DNA of 64,000 nucleotides from Acidaminococcus timonensis (GTDB taxonomy: Bacteria; Bacillota; Negativicutes; Acidaminococcales; Acidaminococcaceae), in NCBI RefSeq assembly GCF_900106585.1, contig NZ_FNWH01000006.1:868001-932000 (forward strand), given 5' to 3'. The position numbers and the translations under genes were made by a program. Below, piece after piece: positions 8,601 to 17,257 of the stretch; within the stretch, counting starts at the first letter, position 1, and every line of letters begins with the position of its first letter. The notes under the pieces were generated by a model. The model was given only the letters and a program-made list of their open reading frames with translations. It was not told where the DNA came from and did no database searches.

Positions 8601-10189
8601 GGTTCCAGTTGTCCTTTCAAATCCTCTTTATAATCTTCGATCACCGAGGGCGGGTCTCCGGCTTCCAGCACCGTATCCCCGAACTCCCCGTAGCATTTTT
8701 CATTGATCCCGTCCACCAGGAGCGAAGGCATCAGCCCCCTGGCCGCCACCCAGGAGGTATCCCCCCCTGTAAGCAGATCCCGCAGGTAGTGGAGTTCATC
8801 CTCCGTCAGGTTCCAGGGATTCTTCCCGGCAGCCGGAGCCGAGGGAGCAGGTGCCGTTTCCGGGGCGGCAGGTGCCCAGCCGGGGACGTCGGGCGCCCCT
8901 TCCAGAGGTTCCGTTTCCAGGGGTTCTGTTTTCCCCTGTCCCGGAGACGCGGTCCGGGGTTCCCCCGGCAGGCTTTCCGCGGGCAGGGCCTCCTCCCGCC
9001 GTTCCTCCTCGGTCATCAGCCGCTCCCGGGTCACCGCCGCTTCCCGGCGGATCCTGTCCAGGGCTTCCGGATGGAACACCACCCGGCGGGCTTCCCGTTC
9101 CTTCCGTTCCCGGTTGTCGGCAGCCACCACATCGCCCACCAGTTTCGTCAGCCAGACATAGGAAAAGGGCTGCTGCACCGCCGGTGCCACGTGGAGGGCC
9201 TCCCGCAGGAGACCGTCGAGGCTCTTCATGAGCTTGCCCAGCTTCTTCAGGCATTTGGCCTCATAATTGAACCGGCGCAGCGTCCAGTTCCCTTCATCGT
9301 CCTTGTAGATGCAAAGGGGCGTCTCCTCCACCGTGAACTGCCGCCTGTCCGGCAGTTTCAGGAATACGGCGTTGGCAAACAGATCCAGCCAGTCGTAGGT
9401 GGGATGGCCCAGGAATTCGTCCAGGAAGGTCTTTTTCTTCCGGTGCCTGGCATAATAGACCTGCAGCCCCCGATAGATCCGAGAAAACAGATGGACCGTC
9501 CGTTCCGGGTCCACCTTGTATAGCCTGGACCGGGTCAGCCGGTAGGTGGAAAAGAGATCCAGGGCATCGAAAATGGCCTGATCATCGGCCTGCTGCCAGT
9601 CCTGCAGGGTCAGCAGGGCCCTGTCCTGTTCCATCCGTTTCGACCTGGGCAGCAGTCCGGGATCCAGCTGGTAATACAGCACATAATCCCGCAGCCACTG
9701 GTGCAGGTACGGATCGATCCGGGCATCCAGGAGCCGGTATTCCTGGTGAAAGGCACAAAGTTTCCGGTAGCCCTCCATGGGATCCTTCACGCCGATCTGG
9801 TTCAGCAGTTCATAGATATAGAGAAAGGCATAGGTCAGGGAGGTCCGCTCCAGGTCATGGTGGCGCAGCCGGGTGCGCCAGCCGAAATACCCCCGCAGCT
9901 CCGGGTCCGTAAGCACCCGGTAGGTGGGATAGTAATGGAGCACCGGAAGGTCGTAGACGGCATCGTCCTCGTAGTCCTCCAGGGCTCTGCCCTGGCGCAC
10001 AAACAGCTGGGCCGTGGTTTCGTAGGACGAAGTCTCATCCTGCTGCATGGCCCGGAGCCGGGCAAGGGGTTCCGGCAGAGGCTGAGTCCGGGGCCGGTCC
10101 TTGGGCCTGATGGGCTCCGCCGCATACAGCTTCTGCAGCAGCTGGAAGGTCCGGGCCTTTTCCTCCGGGGTCTTTTTCTCGAATTCCAC
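8597..10189 (-). CDS. sngA: TerB-N/TerB-C domain protein, SngA-like (Shango)
   Basis: 530 aa, soluble, no signal peptide. The N-terminal half has YFGWRTRLRHHDLERTSLTY and FLYIYELLNQIGV, typical of the TerB-N domain. A charged Glu/Pro/Ala-rich linker follows (about 400-450). The end, EFGDTVLEAGD...VIEDYKEDL, is typical of TerB-C. It is the first gene of the operon. The GTG start at 10189 is preceded by GGGAGGGG; the nearby ATG at 10196 is out of frame. TerB domains occur in tellurite-resistance and stress modules, and with a DUF2791 ATPase and helicase this is the Shango order. Phage defence is by analogy, not shown here. Confidence 0.8.
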   Translation of the reverse strand: MEFEKKTPEEKARTFQLLQKLYAAEPIRPKDRPRTQPLPEPLARLRAMQQDETSSYETTAQLFVRQGRALEDYEDDAVYDLPVLHYYPTYRVLTDPELRGYFGWRTRLRHHDLERTSLTYAFLYIYELLNQIGVKDPMEGYRKLCAFHQEYRLLDARIDPYLHQWLRDYVLYYQLDPGLLPRSKRMEQDRALLTLQDWQQADDQAIFDALDLFSTYRLTRSRLYKVDPERTVHLFSRIYRGLQVYYARHRKKKTFLDEFLGHPTYDWLDLFANAVFLKLPDRRQFTVEETPLCIYKDDEGNWTLRRFNYEAKCLKKLGKLMKSLDGLLREALHVAPAVQQPFSYVWLTKLVGDVVAADNRERKEREARRVVFHPEALDRIRREAAVTRERLMTEEERREEALPAESLPGEPRTASPGQGKTEPLETEPLEGAPDVPGWAPAAPETAPAPSAPAAGKNPWNLTEDELHYLRDLLTGGDTSWVAARGLMPSLLVDGINEKCYGEFGDTVLEAGDPPSVIEDYKEDLKGQLEP

Positions 10190-10256
10190 CGTCCATCCCC
10201 TCCCTTCTCAACAGACTGACCAGAAGCCAAAGGCAAACATTTTTTCACCATTCTCC

Positions 10257-10262
10257 ATTATA
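10257..10262 (-). promoter_or_regulatory. Probable -10 box of the Shango-like operon
   Basis: Minus-strand TATAAT about 70 bases upstream of the TerB gene. No good -35 box was seen at 16-18 bp. Confidence 0.4.
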
Positions 10263-10330
10263 ACAAGGAAGACAAGAAAAGGAAAGAGAAGCCCGGCAAA
10301 CTGGTTTTCCCACCGGGCCCCGCCATATGA

Positions 10331-10336
10331 TATACT
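10331..10336 (+). promoter_or_regulatory. Probable -10 box of the broken barrel gene
   Basis: TATACT preceded by TGA, in the divergent region between the Shango-like operon and the plus-strand barrel gene. The -35 is weak. Confidence 0.35.
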
Positions 10337-10372
10337 GAAAAAAGAAAACCAGTAGAAAGCAGGTGATGGCCC

Positions 10373-11506
10373 ATGATGACCCCTTTCTGGTTCTTTTTGC
10401 TCTGCTGCCTGGCCCTGCCCGGTATGCGGGGCGAAGGGGCCCCGGTGGACCCTTCCCAGGCCGATCCTCCGGAAAAACAGGAACAGCGGAACACCCCCTG
10501 GCTGGAACTCCACGGGGACTATCGGTATCTCTACGGCAAGGGACGGTTTGCCGCCCGGACCCCCGCCAACCTGAAAAAAAGCCGCTGGCCCCGGACGGAC
10601 CAGGATGTATTCCTGCTCCAGCGGCGGCTGCGGCTGTTCCCGGTGATCCACACCAGCCGGGACACCCAGCTGAAATTCATGATCGAAGACAAACGGAACG
10701 ACAAGGACCACACCCAGGACCACCATCCCACCCTGGCCCGGGCCTATCTCCAGCACGAAAATGGCCATACCAAATGAGAGCTGGGCCGGTTCAACCTGTA
10801 TCTCATGGACGGGAACGTGATCGACAAACGGGTGGACGGGATCCGTACCAGCTTCGGAAAGAAAACGGACCCGGCCGGACGGCTCACCCTGTTTGCCGGC
10901 CAGACCACCGGGAGCGACAACCTCCACCGGAAAACCGGCTGGTACCTCCAGGGCGAAAAACAGCTGGGGAAGCTGAACCTCCGGTCCGCCTTCCTGGATT
11001 TCCGGACCCGCCAGTCCCTGCCTGCCAGCCTGTCGGCCCTCCAGCGACTGGGACTGGAGCCGGGCTCCAGCGGCACCGGGTTCGACCGGCAGCAGATCTG
11101 GACCACCCGGCTGGAATACCAGCCCCGGGACCGTTGGCTGTTCGACCTGGAACTGCTGGGGTCCAAAGGCTCCCACGGGCAGGATGGATACCAGGAACGA
11201 AAAGCCGGTTTTGTGGCTGCCGTAACCTACGGGGAACTGGACGAACGGAAAGGCGGTACCTGGGAAACCTGGCTCCGGTACTACCACCAGCCCCAGTCCA
11301 GCATCCTCTACCACACCATGGACGGAGATACGGGCTTCTTCCAGCGCCAGGGGTTCCGGGGCTGGGGCGCCCGGCTGGACTATGTGGTGATTCCTGGTCT
11401 GGTCTGGGCGGTGGAAGGCTTCCGGCTCCAGAACAGAAAAACAGGACCCTTCACCCGGGATTTCCGGGAGTGGGTCCTGGGGACCAGCGTAACGGCGTAT
11501 TTTTAA
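10373..11506 (+). pseudogene. Outer-membrane beta-barrel (porin-like) gene broken by in-frame TGA
   Basis: The ATG at 10373 follows AGGTGATGGCCC and encodes a signal peptide (FWFFLLCCLALPG). The frame meets TGA at 10775-10777 and then continues in the same frame to TAA at 11504-11506. Both parts have alternating amphipathic strands rich in Arg, Tyr, Trp and Gly and end in a terminal aromatic (VTAYF), as in outer-membrane barrels. Restoring the TGA to TGG would give one protein of 377 aa (HTK-W-ELGRF). No SECIS-like hairpin is obvious after the TGA. Most simply this is a nonsense-mutated gene; a sequencing error or readthrough cannot be excluded. It converges on, and overlaps by four bases, the seven-gene operon. 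Confidence 0.7.
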
Positions 11507-12018
11507 CCAAACCCTTCTTTGAGCCCCGCATAGTTCTCATAGCTGTCCCGCAGCATATGGATCACGTGGGCAGGGTCTTTCTGCAGCCAGTCCTGCCGCT
11601 TTTCCGGCATGATGGTGAACCAGGCCGGAGCTCTCAGGAGATTGTTCAGGGATCTGTACAACTGCTGTTCGGGGATTTTCTTCAGTTTCCCGGTCTCTGG
11701 CTGTACCTCATAGCCCTGGTCCCTGCCCTCTCCTTCGGCATTGACCAGGATTTCCAGCTGCCCGTTCCAGTCCATATCCAGCACGGCGATGTTCACCAGA
11801 CCGTCCCATTGGGGGACCCGGTCCCACTGGTCCCGGTTGGCCAGAAGGATCTGGAGCTGGTGCCGGAGCGCACCGGGGGCCAGGGGCCGGGGTTCAGAGA
11901 CACCGCCGGGCCACTCCTGTCTGTGGGGAAGGTCCCGTTCACAGGCCAGAGCCGGAGCCGCTCCCAACAACAGAACGAGCAGCCCCCAGGCGGCACGTTT
12001 TTTAATGGATCCATCCAT
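11503..12018 (-). CDS. Secreted hypothetical protein, last gene of seven-gene operon
   Basis: 171 aa with an N-terminal signal peptide (WGLLVLLLGAAPALA). The mature part has VLDMDWNGQLEILVN, resembling the Asp-rich calcium loops of FG-GAP/EF-hand-like repeats, and a related loop occurs in the protein at 12861-13856. Family not recognised. It is 27 bases downstream of the beta-helix gene and is predicted to act in the periplasm or at the surface. Confidence 0.7.
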   Translation of the reverse strand: MDGSIKKRAAWGLLVLLLGAAPALACERDLPHRQEWPGGVSEPRPLAPGALRHQLQILLANRDQWDRVPQWDGLVNIAVLDMDWNGQLEILVNAEGEGRDQGYEVQPETGKLKKIPEQQLYRSLNNLLRAPAWFTIMPEKRQDWLQKDPAHVIHMLRDSYENYAGLKEGFG

Positions 12019-12045
12019 TGTTCCCCCTCCCTTCTTCGGCTCTCT

Positions 12046-12849
12046 TTACCTGTCAACCATCTGGCTCACGGTTCCTCCCGTCAGGTCCATATCATTGATC
12101 CTTCCCTGGACATTCTTGAAGGTACAGTCGATCAGTTCCAACTGGGACTGGGCCACGGCGAAAAGGGGGAGATTGGTGCTGGTGTCTTTGAACAGGGTCT
12201 GGATGATCTTCATATCCCGACACTCTATGGCATTGATCAGGCCATAGGTGCAGCTGCGGATCACACTGTCCCGGAGGGTAACGCTTTCACAGCCCAGGGC
12301 TTCATACCCATAGGTCCCGCACCCGTACAGGTCCAGATTTTCCAGCCTTGCGTCCTGCACCAGATCCAGTTTCAGTACGGCTCCGCTGCAGCGGCCAGCC
12401 TGCAGGGAATGGCCGACCCGGAGATGGGCCAGCCGGAAGTTCTGACAGTTCCGGAAATGCAGCACCGGAGTATAGGGATCCTCTGTTACGATTTCTGCCG
12501 TGATCGTCTCCGTATCCTGGCCCCGGATGGTGAGATCCTGGAATCCGGCCAGCTCCAGGTTCTCATAGGCCATATACAGGCCTGGAGGGCTGAGGGGATT
12601 CCATGGGAATCTGTGGATCACCTGGTCCGCAGCGGTGCTGGCCAGCCAGGTGGACAGGTTGTAGCGGCCCGGTGCCAGGATGATTTCCGTATGGTCATCC
12701 AGGGCCTCCATCATTTCCTGTACATTGTGGACCAGGACGGTTTTCCGGGGAGCAGCAAAACCCCCGGCCGCCAACCCCAGAACCAGGACCATACACAGCA
12801 GCAGAGCCCGTATCAGGTCCGTCCATAATTTACCGATCCGTTTCATCAA
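12046..12849 (-). CDS. Secreted right-handed beta-helix protein
   Basis: 267 aa. A positively charged start (KRIGKLWTDLIRALLLCMVL) and hydrophobic stretch ending GGFAAPRK act as signal peptide. The body shows the periodic strands of a parallel beta-helix (NFRLAHLRVG, ARLENLDLYGCG, ESVTLRDSVIRSC). Such folds often bind or cleave polysaccharide, but no catalytic residues can be assigned. It sits between two other secreted-protein genes with gaps of 11 and 27 bases. Confidence 0.75.
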   Translation of the reverse strand: MMKRIGKLWTDLIRALLLCMVLVLGLAAGGFAAPRKTVLVHNVQEMMEALDDHTEIILAPGRYNLSTWLASTAADQVIHRFPWNPLSPPGLYMAYENLELAGFQDLTIRGQDTETITAEIVTEDPYTPVLHFRNCQNFRLAHLRVGHSLQAGRCSGAVLKLDLVQDARLENLDLYGCGTYGYEALGCESVTLRDSVIRSCTYGLINAIECRDMKIIQTLFKDTSTNLPLFAVAQSQLELIDCTFKNVQGRINDMDLTGGTVSQMVDR

Positions 12850-12860
12850 CTGTCACCTCC

Positions 12861-13856
12861 CTATTCCTCCCGCACCACCAGGCTGCCGTCTTTTCCGCTG
12901 ATCTGGAGGATCTTCCGATGATACCCCTTCCGGTCGTAATAGGACAGGCCGGTGGCCCGGGCCGTCCCTTCCAGATTTATGGGGTAGTTGTACCGGGTAC
13001 CCGGTTCCAGGTTCCCCAATGGTTCATCCTTTTCCACCTGCCAGGTCACCTGACCGCTGTCACTGACCTCCGCCACCTGGAGGGTGAGCAGGTGCACATC
13101 CTCCAATCTCTCTCTGGGAGTCACCGCCAGCATGGGTTCGCCAAACTCGCTGTCCTGGGTCAGGGACAGTTCCACACTCCCTTTGCCCCAACGGGCCAGG
13201 GGCTGCCAGGACTTTTTTTCCACCTTGCCCATCAGGTTTGTTTGCAGTTGCTGGAACTGCCCCGGTGTCATGGCCTGTTTCTCCGACAGGGCTCTGTCCG
13301 GAATGCCAAGGGTGTTCCAGTACACTTCCTCTTTTTCCCTGACAGGATCCCAGTTGGTGAAATAACAGTTTTCGCACACCAGATTTCCGTCCCTGTCCAG
13401 ATGGTACTCTCCCAGTATGGCAAGTCCGGTGCCCCCGGACCCCTGGTTCAGGAACCGTCCCTTTCCCAGGGGATACCAGGCGTTACGGTACAGGCCGCTG
13501 AACACCCGGTGGAGCCGGCCGTCCCGGATGGTGAACAGATTGGTGATCCGGTCGTCCTGGCCCGTCAGCAGTTCCGGCTCCCCGTCCCCGTTGCAGTCCA
13601 ACAGCTGATACTTCACCTGTTCCAGCCCCTGGGCCGGGGACAGTTCCCGGATCCCTTCCCAGACTGCCACCAGGTCCTCCCGATCCTCTCCATAAGCGTC
13701 AGGGTCTCTGCCTCCCTGGATCATATCATACAGGGTGTCCAGTTCCCGGCCATAGATTCCTTCTCCGCCGGAAGCCCCGGCCAGGACCGGCAGGCCGGTG
13801 AGAAAAGCCATGAGGCACAGGCAGACCAGCGGCCTCCAGGCATCCTTTCCTTTCAT
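12861..13856 (-). CDS. Secreted hypothetical protein with calcium-loop-like motif
   Basis: 331 aa. Signal peptide to about residue 29 (LMAFLTGLPVLAGASG). LLDCNGDGEPELLTG near residue 88 matches a DxNxDG calcium-binding loop; the 171-aa neighbour has a weaker version. The C-terminal part is beta-rich. No enzyme family recognised. It is part of the tight operon (gaps 12 and 11 bases), so likely an envelope function shared with the YdjGHI-like module. Confidence 0.72.
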   Translation of the reverse strand: MKGKDAWRPLVCLCLMAFLTGLPVLAGASGGEGIYGRELDTLYDMIQGGRDPDAYGEDREDLVAVWEGIRELSPAQGLEQVKYQLLDCNGDGEPELLTGQDDRITNLFTIRDGRLHRVFSGLYRNAWYPLGKGRFLNQGSGGTGLAILGEYHLDRDGNLVCENCYFTNWDPVREKEEVYWNTLGIPDRALSEKQAMTPGQFQQLQTNLMGKVEKKSWQPLARWGKGSVELSLTQDSEFGEPMLAVTPRERLEDVHLLTLQVAEVSDSGQVTWQVEKDEPLGNLEPGTRYNYPINLEGTARATGLSYYDRKGYHRKILQISGKDGSLVVREE

Positions 13857-13868
13857 GGCTCCTCCTTT

Positions 13869-14630
13869 TCAGAACTTTCCGCCGCCGCCCCCATGATCCT
13901 CATCGGTACTGTCGGCCTTGGAGCTTTCACGGCTCTTCTTCGGCTTGCGATGGACCGTCATGTACAGATAGTTATCTGAATTTTCTTCCAGCTGGAAGCT
14001 GTCCCGGTCCAGATAGACCCCGGCTTCCAGGGCTGGCATCACATTGTTCATCTGCCCGATGAGCACCCGGCGCACCAGGAACCCGATGCCCAGAGACACC
14101 GCAGCGGCAATGGCCAGGGCCAGAGGATTGAAAGCATTGGCAGGATCGTAGGGCTTCCCTTCTTTCTGGTAGTAGGCCAACAATTCATCCGCCCCTTTGG
14201 CATACTGGCCGAAGGCTTTCGGATAGTTGTTCTTTTTCAGGGCCGGCAGGAATTTTCCGCTGAGGGCCTTGATACCGGCTTTGTCGGTGATCATTTTCCG
14301 CATGCCGTTGTCGGTGGAAATGTACCAGTCCCGATCCTTCATGGACAGGAGCAGCACCATATTCCCCTTGAGCTTGCTGTCTTTGATCTTGTCCAGCATC
14401 CCATTGGCGAACTCTCCGGTTTTCACGTTTCCGGTGTTTTTTACCGTGACCACTGCCAGACGTACCTGGTATTTCTGGTTCACCTGTTCCAGGGACTGCT
14501 GGAGGGCTTTCTCTTCCTGGGGCCGCAGGAGATCTGCCTGATCCAGCACCAGGGCAGAGGCTGCCGATCCGGGAACCGCCATGCCCACCAGAAGCACCAG
14601 GAGTGCCAGGATGCGCAGTAACTTCTTCAT
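13869..14630 (-). CDS. TPM-domain membrane protein, YdjH-like
   Basis: 253 aa. Signal peptide (ILALLVLLVGMAVPGSA), then a TPM domain (VLDQADLLRPQEEKALQQSL ... LLLSMKDRDWYISTD), one membrane segment (ALAIAAAVSLGIGFLVRRV) and a polar tail ending GGGGGKF. Size and layout fit YdjH of B. subtilis, which works with YdjG and YdjI as the membrane anchor for PspA. The YdjG-like and YdjI-like genes are directly upstream here, with no PspA gene nearby. The TPM domain faces the outside. Confidence 0.8.
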   Translation of the reverse strand: MKKLLRILALLVLLVGMAVPGSAASALVLDQADLLRPQEEKALQQSLEQVNQKYQVRLAVVTVKNTGNVKTGEFANGMLDKIKDSKLKGNMVLLLSMKDRDWYISTDNGMRKMITDKAGIKALSGKFLPALKKNNYPKAFGQYAKGADELLAYYQKEGKPYDPANAFNPLALAIAAAVSLGIGFLVRRVLIGQMNNVMPALEAGVYLDRDSFQLEENSDNYLYMTVHRKPKKSRESSKADSTDEDHGGGGGKF

Positions 14631-14640
14631 GATGACCTCC

Positions 14641-15756
14641 TTACGTCAAGAACATCTTTGCCACAAAATACAGCGCCGGTGTAAGGATGGCCGCCACAGC
14701 CCCCATAACCATCAGGGATTTCTGGTTGTCATAGGGCAGTGTCCCCACCATCTTCCCGGTCTGTCCGTTCATCATAAAGGTGTAGGGTTTGTCCTGATAC
14801 CGGGTGGTCAGGATCCACACCGGAGCCAGGGCATAGGCCACCTGGTCTTCATCCTTCCGGACCACGCTGTCCTTGAGGATGGTCCGGTCATAGCCCCTGG
14901 CCTTGACGGTTTCTTCCAGCACCCCTACGGCGGACCGTTCCACCCGTTCATCAGCCCGGGGCACAGAAGCTTCCGCATCCACATCGTATTTGTCCGCCAG
15001 GAAACCGGTGAGATAAGCCGGGCTGAAGGGCACCATCTGAGAATAATCGAAAGGTTCGATGCTTTCCATATAGGTATCGTCCATTTTGCTGGACCCGTCC
15101 ACCGGAATCTTGTGGAAACTCATCCGGCCACTGCGGATGCACTGGAACACCCGGGTTTCCGTAATGATCTCATCGCTGGTTTCCATTACATTGTCGTCTT
15201 CCCCCTGGAAGTCGGCACTGGCATGGATTTTGGAATCGAAGAGCCAGAAGGGCACGTACATGGGCTGGATGTCCTGGACCCGGTTGTTGGCCGTAAAGGC
15301 CGCCGGCAGCAGGCGCTTGCCCTTGTAGAATTCCTTCAGGGCCGCCACCGCATCGTCCTTGGTCTTGGTGAAGGGGATCACGTAATCCGGCTTCAGCATG
15401 CCGCTGAAACGGTTGGGCATCATGGTGGGATTCCCGCAGTAGCAGCATTCCGTGGCCAGGGTGTTTTCGTCACAGACGATTTCCGCACCGCAGGCGGAAC
15501 AGGTGAAGGCTTTCAGGACGGAAGCTTCTTCCGTGCTCCATTCCTTGCCGGCCATCTCCGTATTCCAGCGTTCTTCCTTTGCTTCCTGGGCGGCTGCCGC
15601 CCGTTCCTGCTGCCGGGCAAAGAGAGCTTCCATCTGGGCCACGTCCAGTTTGGTATCGCAGTAGGGGCAGACCACCTGGCTTGCCCCTGGCTGGAATTCC
15701 AGGGGCCCGCCGCAGTTGGGACACTTGTAGGCAACAGAGGTATCGGTCATTTTCAC
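14641..15756 (-). CDS. Zinc-ribbon membrane protein, YdjG-like
   Basis: 371 aa. The N-terminal zinc ribbon CPNCGG...CPYC is followed by a second (CSACG...CCYCG), a long conserved region, and a C-terminal membrane segment (VMGAVAAILTPALYFVAKM). This is the architecture of YdjG-type proteins, which are often misnamed as helicase-like because of the zinc ribbons. Start ATG at 15756. Gaps to neighbours are 12 and 10 bases. Predicted partner of the YdjI-like SPFH and YdjH-like TPM proteins at the inner membrane. Confidence 0.8.
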   Translation of the reverse strand: MKMTDTSVAYKCPNCGGPLEFQPGASQVVCPYCDTKLDVAQMEALFARQQERAAAAQEAKEERWNTEMAGKEWSTEEASVLKAFTCSACGAEIVCDENTLATECCYCGNPTMMPNRFSGMLKPDYVIPFTKTKDDAVAALKEFYKGKRLLPAAFTANNRVQDIQPMYVPFWLFDSKIHASADFQGEDDNVMETSDEIITETRVFQCIRSGRMSFHKIPVDGSSKMDDTYMESIEPFDYSQMVPFSPAYLTGFLADKYDVDAEASVPRADERVERSAVGVLEETVKARGYDRTILKDSVVRKDEDQVAYALAPVWILTTRYQDKPYTFMMNGQTGKMVGTLPYDNQKSLMVMGAVAAILTPALYFVAKMFLT

Positions 15757-15768
15757 TCACCTCCTGTT

Positions 15769-17211
15769 TCAGCTCTTGTCGTTGTCGTCAAAAGGATCTC
15801 CGCACTGCGGGCAGAATTTGGGGGGATGATGGGGATCGGGGGGCTGCCAGCCGCATTTGTCACAGCGGTACAAAGGCGCATCCTCCGGTTTTTTGGCTCC
15901 GCAGTTCATGCAGAATTTCCCCTGGTTTACCGTGCCGCAGCCGGGACAGGTCCATCCCTGGGGCTGGGCTTTCGGCTTGGGAGCGCCACATTCCATACAG
16001 AACTTCCCGGTATTCCCTTTGTAGCCGCAGGCGCAGTCCCAGGTCCCTGCCGGTTCCGGCTTTTTGGCGCCGCAGGCCATGCAGAACTTCCCGGTATTGC
16101 CCTTCTGGCCGCAGCTGCAGTCCCAGCCATTGGGAGCCGCCGCTCCTGGGGCAAACCCATTGGGCTGACGTGGTGCTCCTGCCGGCGGTGGGGCCGGCTG
16201 CTGGGCCGCCGCCTGGCCTGCCAGGGCCTGGAACATGTTCGCCCCGGCATTCCCTGCCATATTCATGCCCATGAACCCGAAGGCGGCTCCGGCGTTCTGG
16301 TTTCCTGCCGCTATCCTCATGGAATCGGTGCTGGAATCCACCACGGCCCCCATGGCTATCCGGGGATCGCTGCCCATGGTCATGCCCATCTGGACCTTCT
16401 GGATCTTTTCTTCATCCGCTTCATTGGCTTTGATATTGCTGATTCCGAAGGAAACGATTTCAATGCCCCGGAGATCCCGCCATTTTTTGCTCAGGACATC
16501 GTTGAGGGCTTCCGCCAGTTCAAAGGTATGGGCCATGATTTCCGTGTAGTCGATCCGCTGAGCGCTGAGCTGAGCAAAAGCCGGTGCCAGGGCCATGAGC
16601 AGTTCGCTTTTCATCTGGCTGTCCAGTGTTTCCCTGCGGTATTCGTCGAAATCGTTCCCGGCCACGTGGGTATAGAACAGGATGGGGTCCGTGATCCGGT
16701 AGCTGTATTCTCCGAAGCACCGGAGCCGGATAGTCAGCACCTGGCCAGTGGTATCATCCTTCACCTTGAAGGGGATTTCGCTGGGGGTCCCGTATTTGTT
16801 CCCGATCAGTTCCTTGGTATTGAAATAGTATACCCGCTGATCCTTACCGGTATCCCCGCCGAAGGTGAACCGTTTCCCCAGCTGTTTGAAGATGTCCTTC
16901 ACATTGTCTTTCAGATCCCCGGTGAAGATGGAAGGTTCAGTGCTTTTGTCGTAGGTGTATTCCCCCGGTTCTGCACACAGATCCACCACCTTGCCGTTTT
17001 CCACGATCATCATGCACTGGCCGTTGTTCACAGCGATCCGGGATCCGTTGCTGATGATGTTGTCGTCGCCCTGGTTGGAGCTCCGGCTCCCGGTCCGTTT
17101 CTGGCCTTTCATCATCAGGATGTCCGGTGCCATCTGGCAGTAGAAAAACTCTTTCCATTGATCGGCCAGCACGCCGCCTACAGCGCCCATCCCTGCTTTG
17201 ATCAGTCCCAT
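15769..17211 (-). CDS. SPFH-domain protein with C-terminal zinc ribbons, YdjI-like
   Basis: 480 aa. An N-terminal SPFH/virion-core-like domain (to about residue 300; GEYTYD, FRYRITDP-like segment) is followed by an Ala/Pro/Gln linker and four or five tandem zinc ribbons (CSCGQKGNTGKFCMACGAKK, CACGYKGNTGKFCMECG, CPGCG...CMNCG, CDKCG...CPQCG). B. subtilis YdjI (about 320 aa) is shorter with fewer ribbons, so the array is expanded. First of the three Ydj-like genes, 46 bases after the lipoprotein gene. Inferred role: membrane-associated scaffold for envelope stress. Confidence 0.82.
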   Translation of the reverse strand: MGLIKAGMGAVGGVLADQWKEFFYCQMAPDILMMKGQKRTGSRSSNQGDDNIISNGSRIAVNNGQCMMIVENGKVVDLCAEPGEYTYDKSTEPSIFTGDLKDNVKDIFKQLGKRFTFGGDTGKDQRVYYFNTKELIGNKYGTPSEIPFKVKDDTTGQVLTIRLRCFGEYSYRITDPILFYTHVAGNDFDEYRRETLDSQMKSELLMALAPAFAQLSAQRIDYTEIMAHTFELAEALNDVLSKKWRDLRGIEIVSFGISNIKANEADEEKIQKVQMGMTMGSDPRIAMGAVVDSSTDSMRIAAGNQNAGAAFGFMGMNMAGNAGANMFQALAGQAAAQQPAPPPAGAPRQPNGFAPGAAAPNGWDCSCGQKGNTGKFCMACGAKKPEPAGTWDCACGYKGNTGKFCMECGAPKPKAQPQGWTCPGCGTVNQGKFCMNCGAKKPEDAPLYRCDKCGWQPPDPHHPPKFCPQCGDPFDDNDKS

Positions 17212-17257
17212 AGTATACCTTCCTTTCTTCTAGGTCATATCTTGCCGTCTTGCTGAT

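Noticed and set aside
5430-8633. A very long open frame on the plus strand opposite the helicase and ATPase genes
   Set aside because: It mirrors GC-rich codon use of the real minus-strand genes, is rich in Pro/Gln/His/Gly, has no SD or recognisable domain, and crosses two genes with clear catalytic motifs.
7281-10189. A BREX locus because of the BrxD-like ATPase
   Set aside because: PglX, PglZ, BrxA, BrxB and BrxC are missing; the TerB/ATPase/helicase trio matches Shango better.
10775-10777. TGA as selenocysteine in the barrel protein
   Set aside because: Barrel proteins are not selenoproteins, the position fits Trp, and no SECIS-like hairpin was seen just after it.
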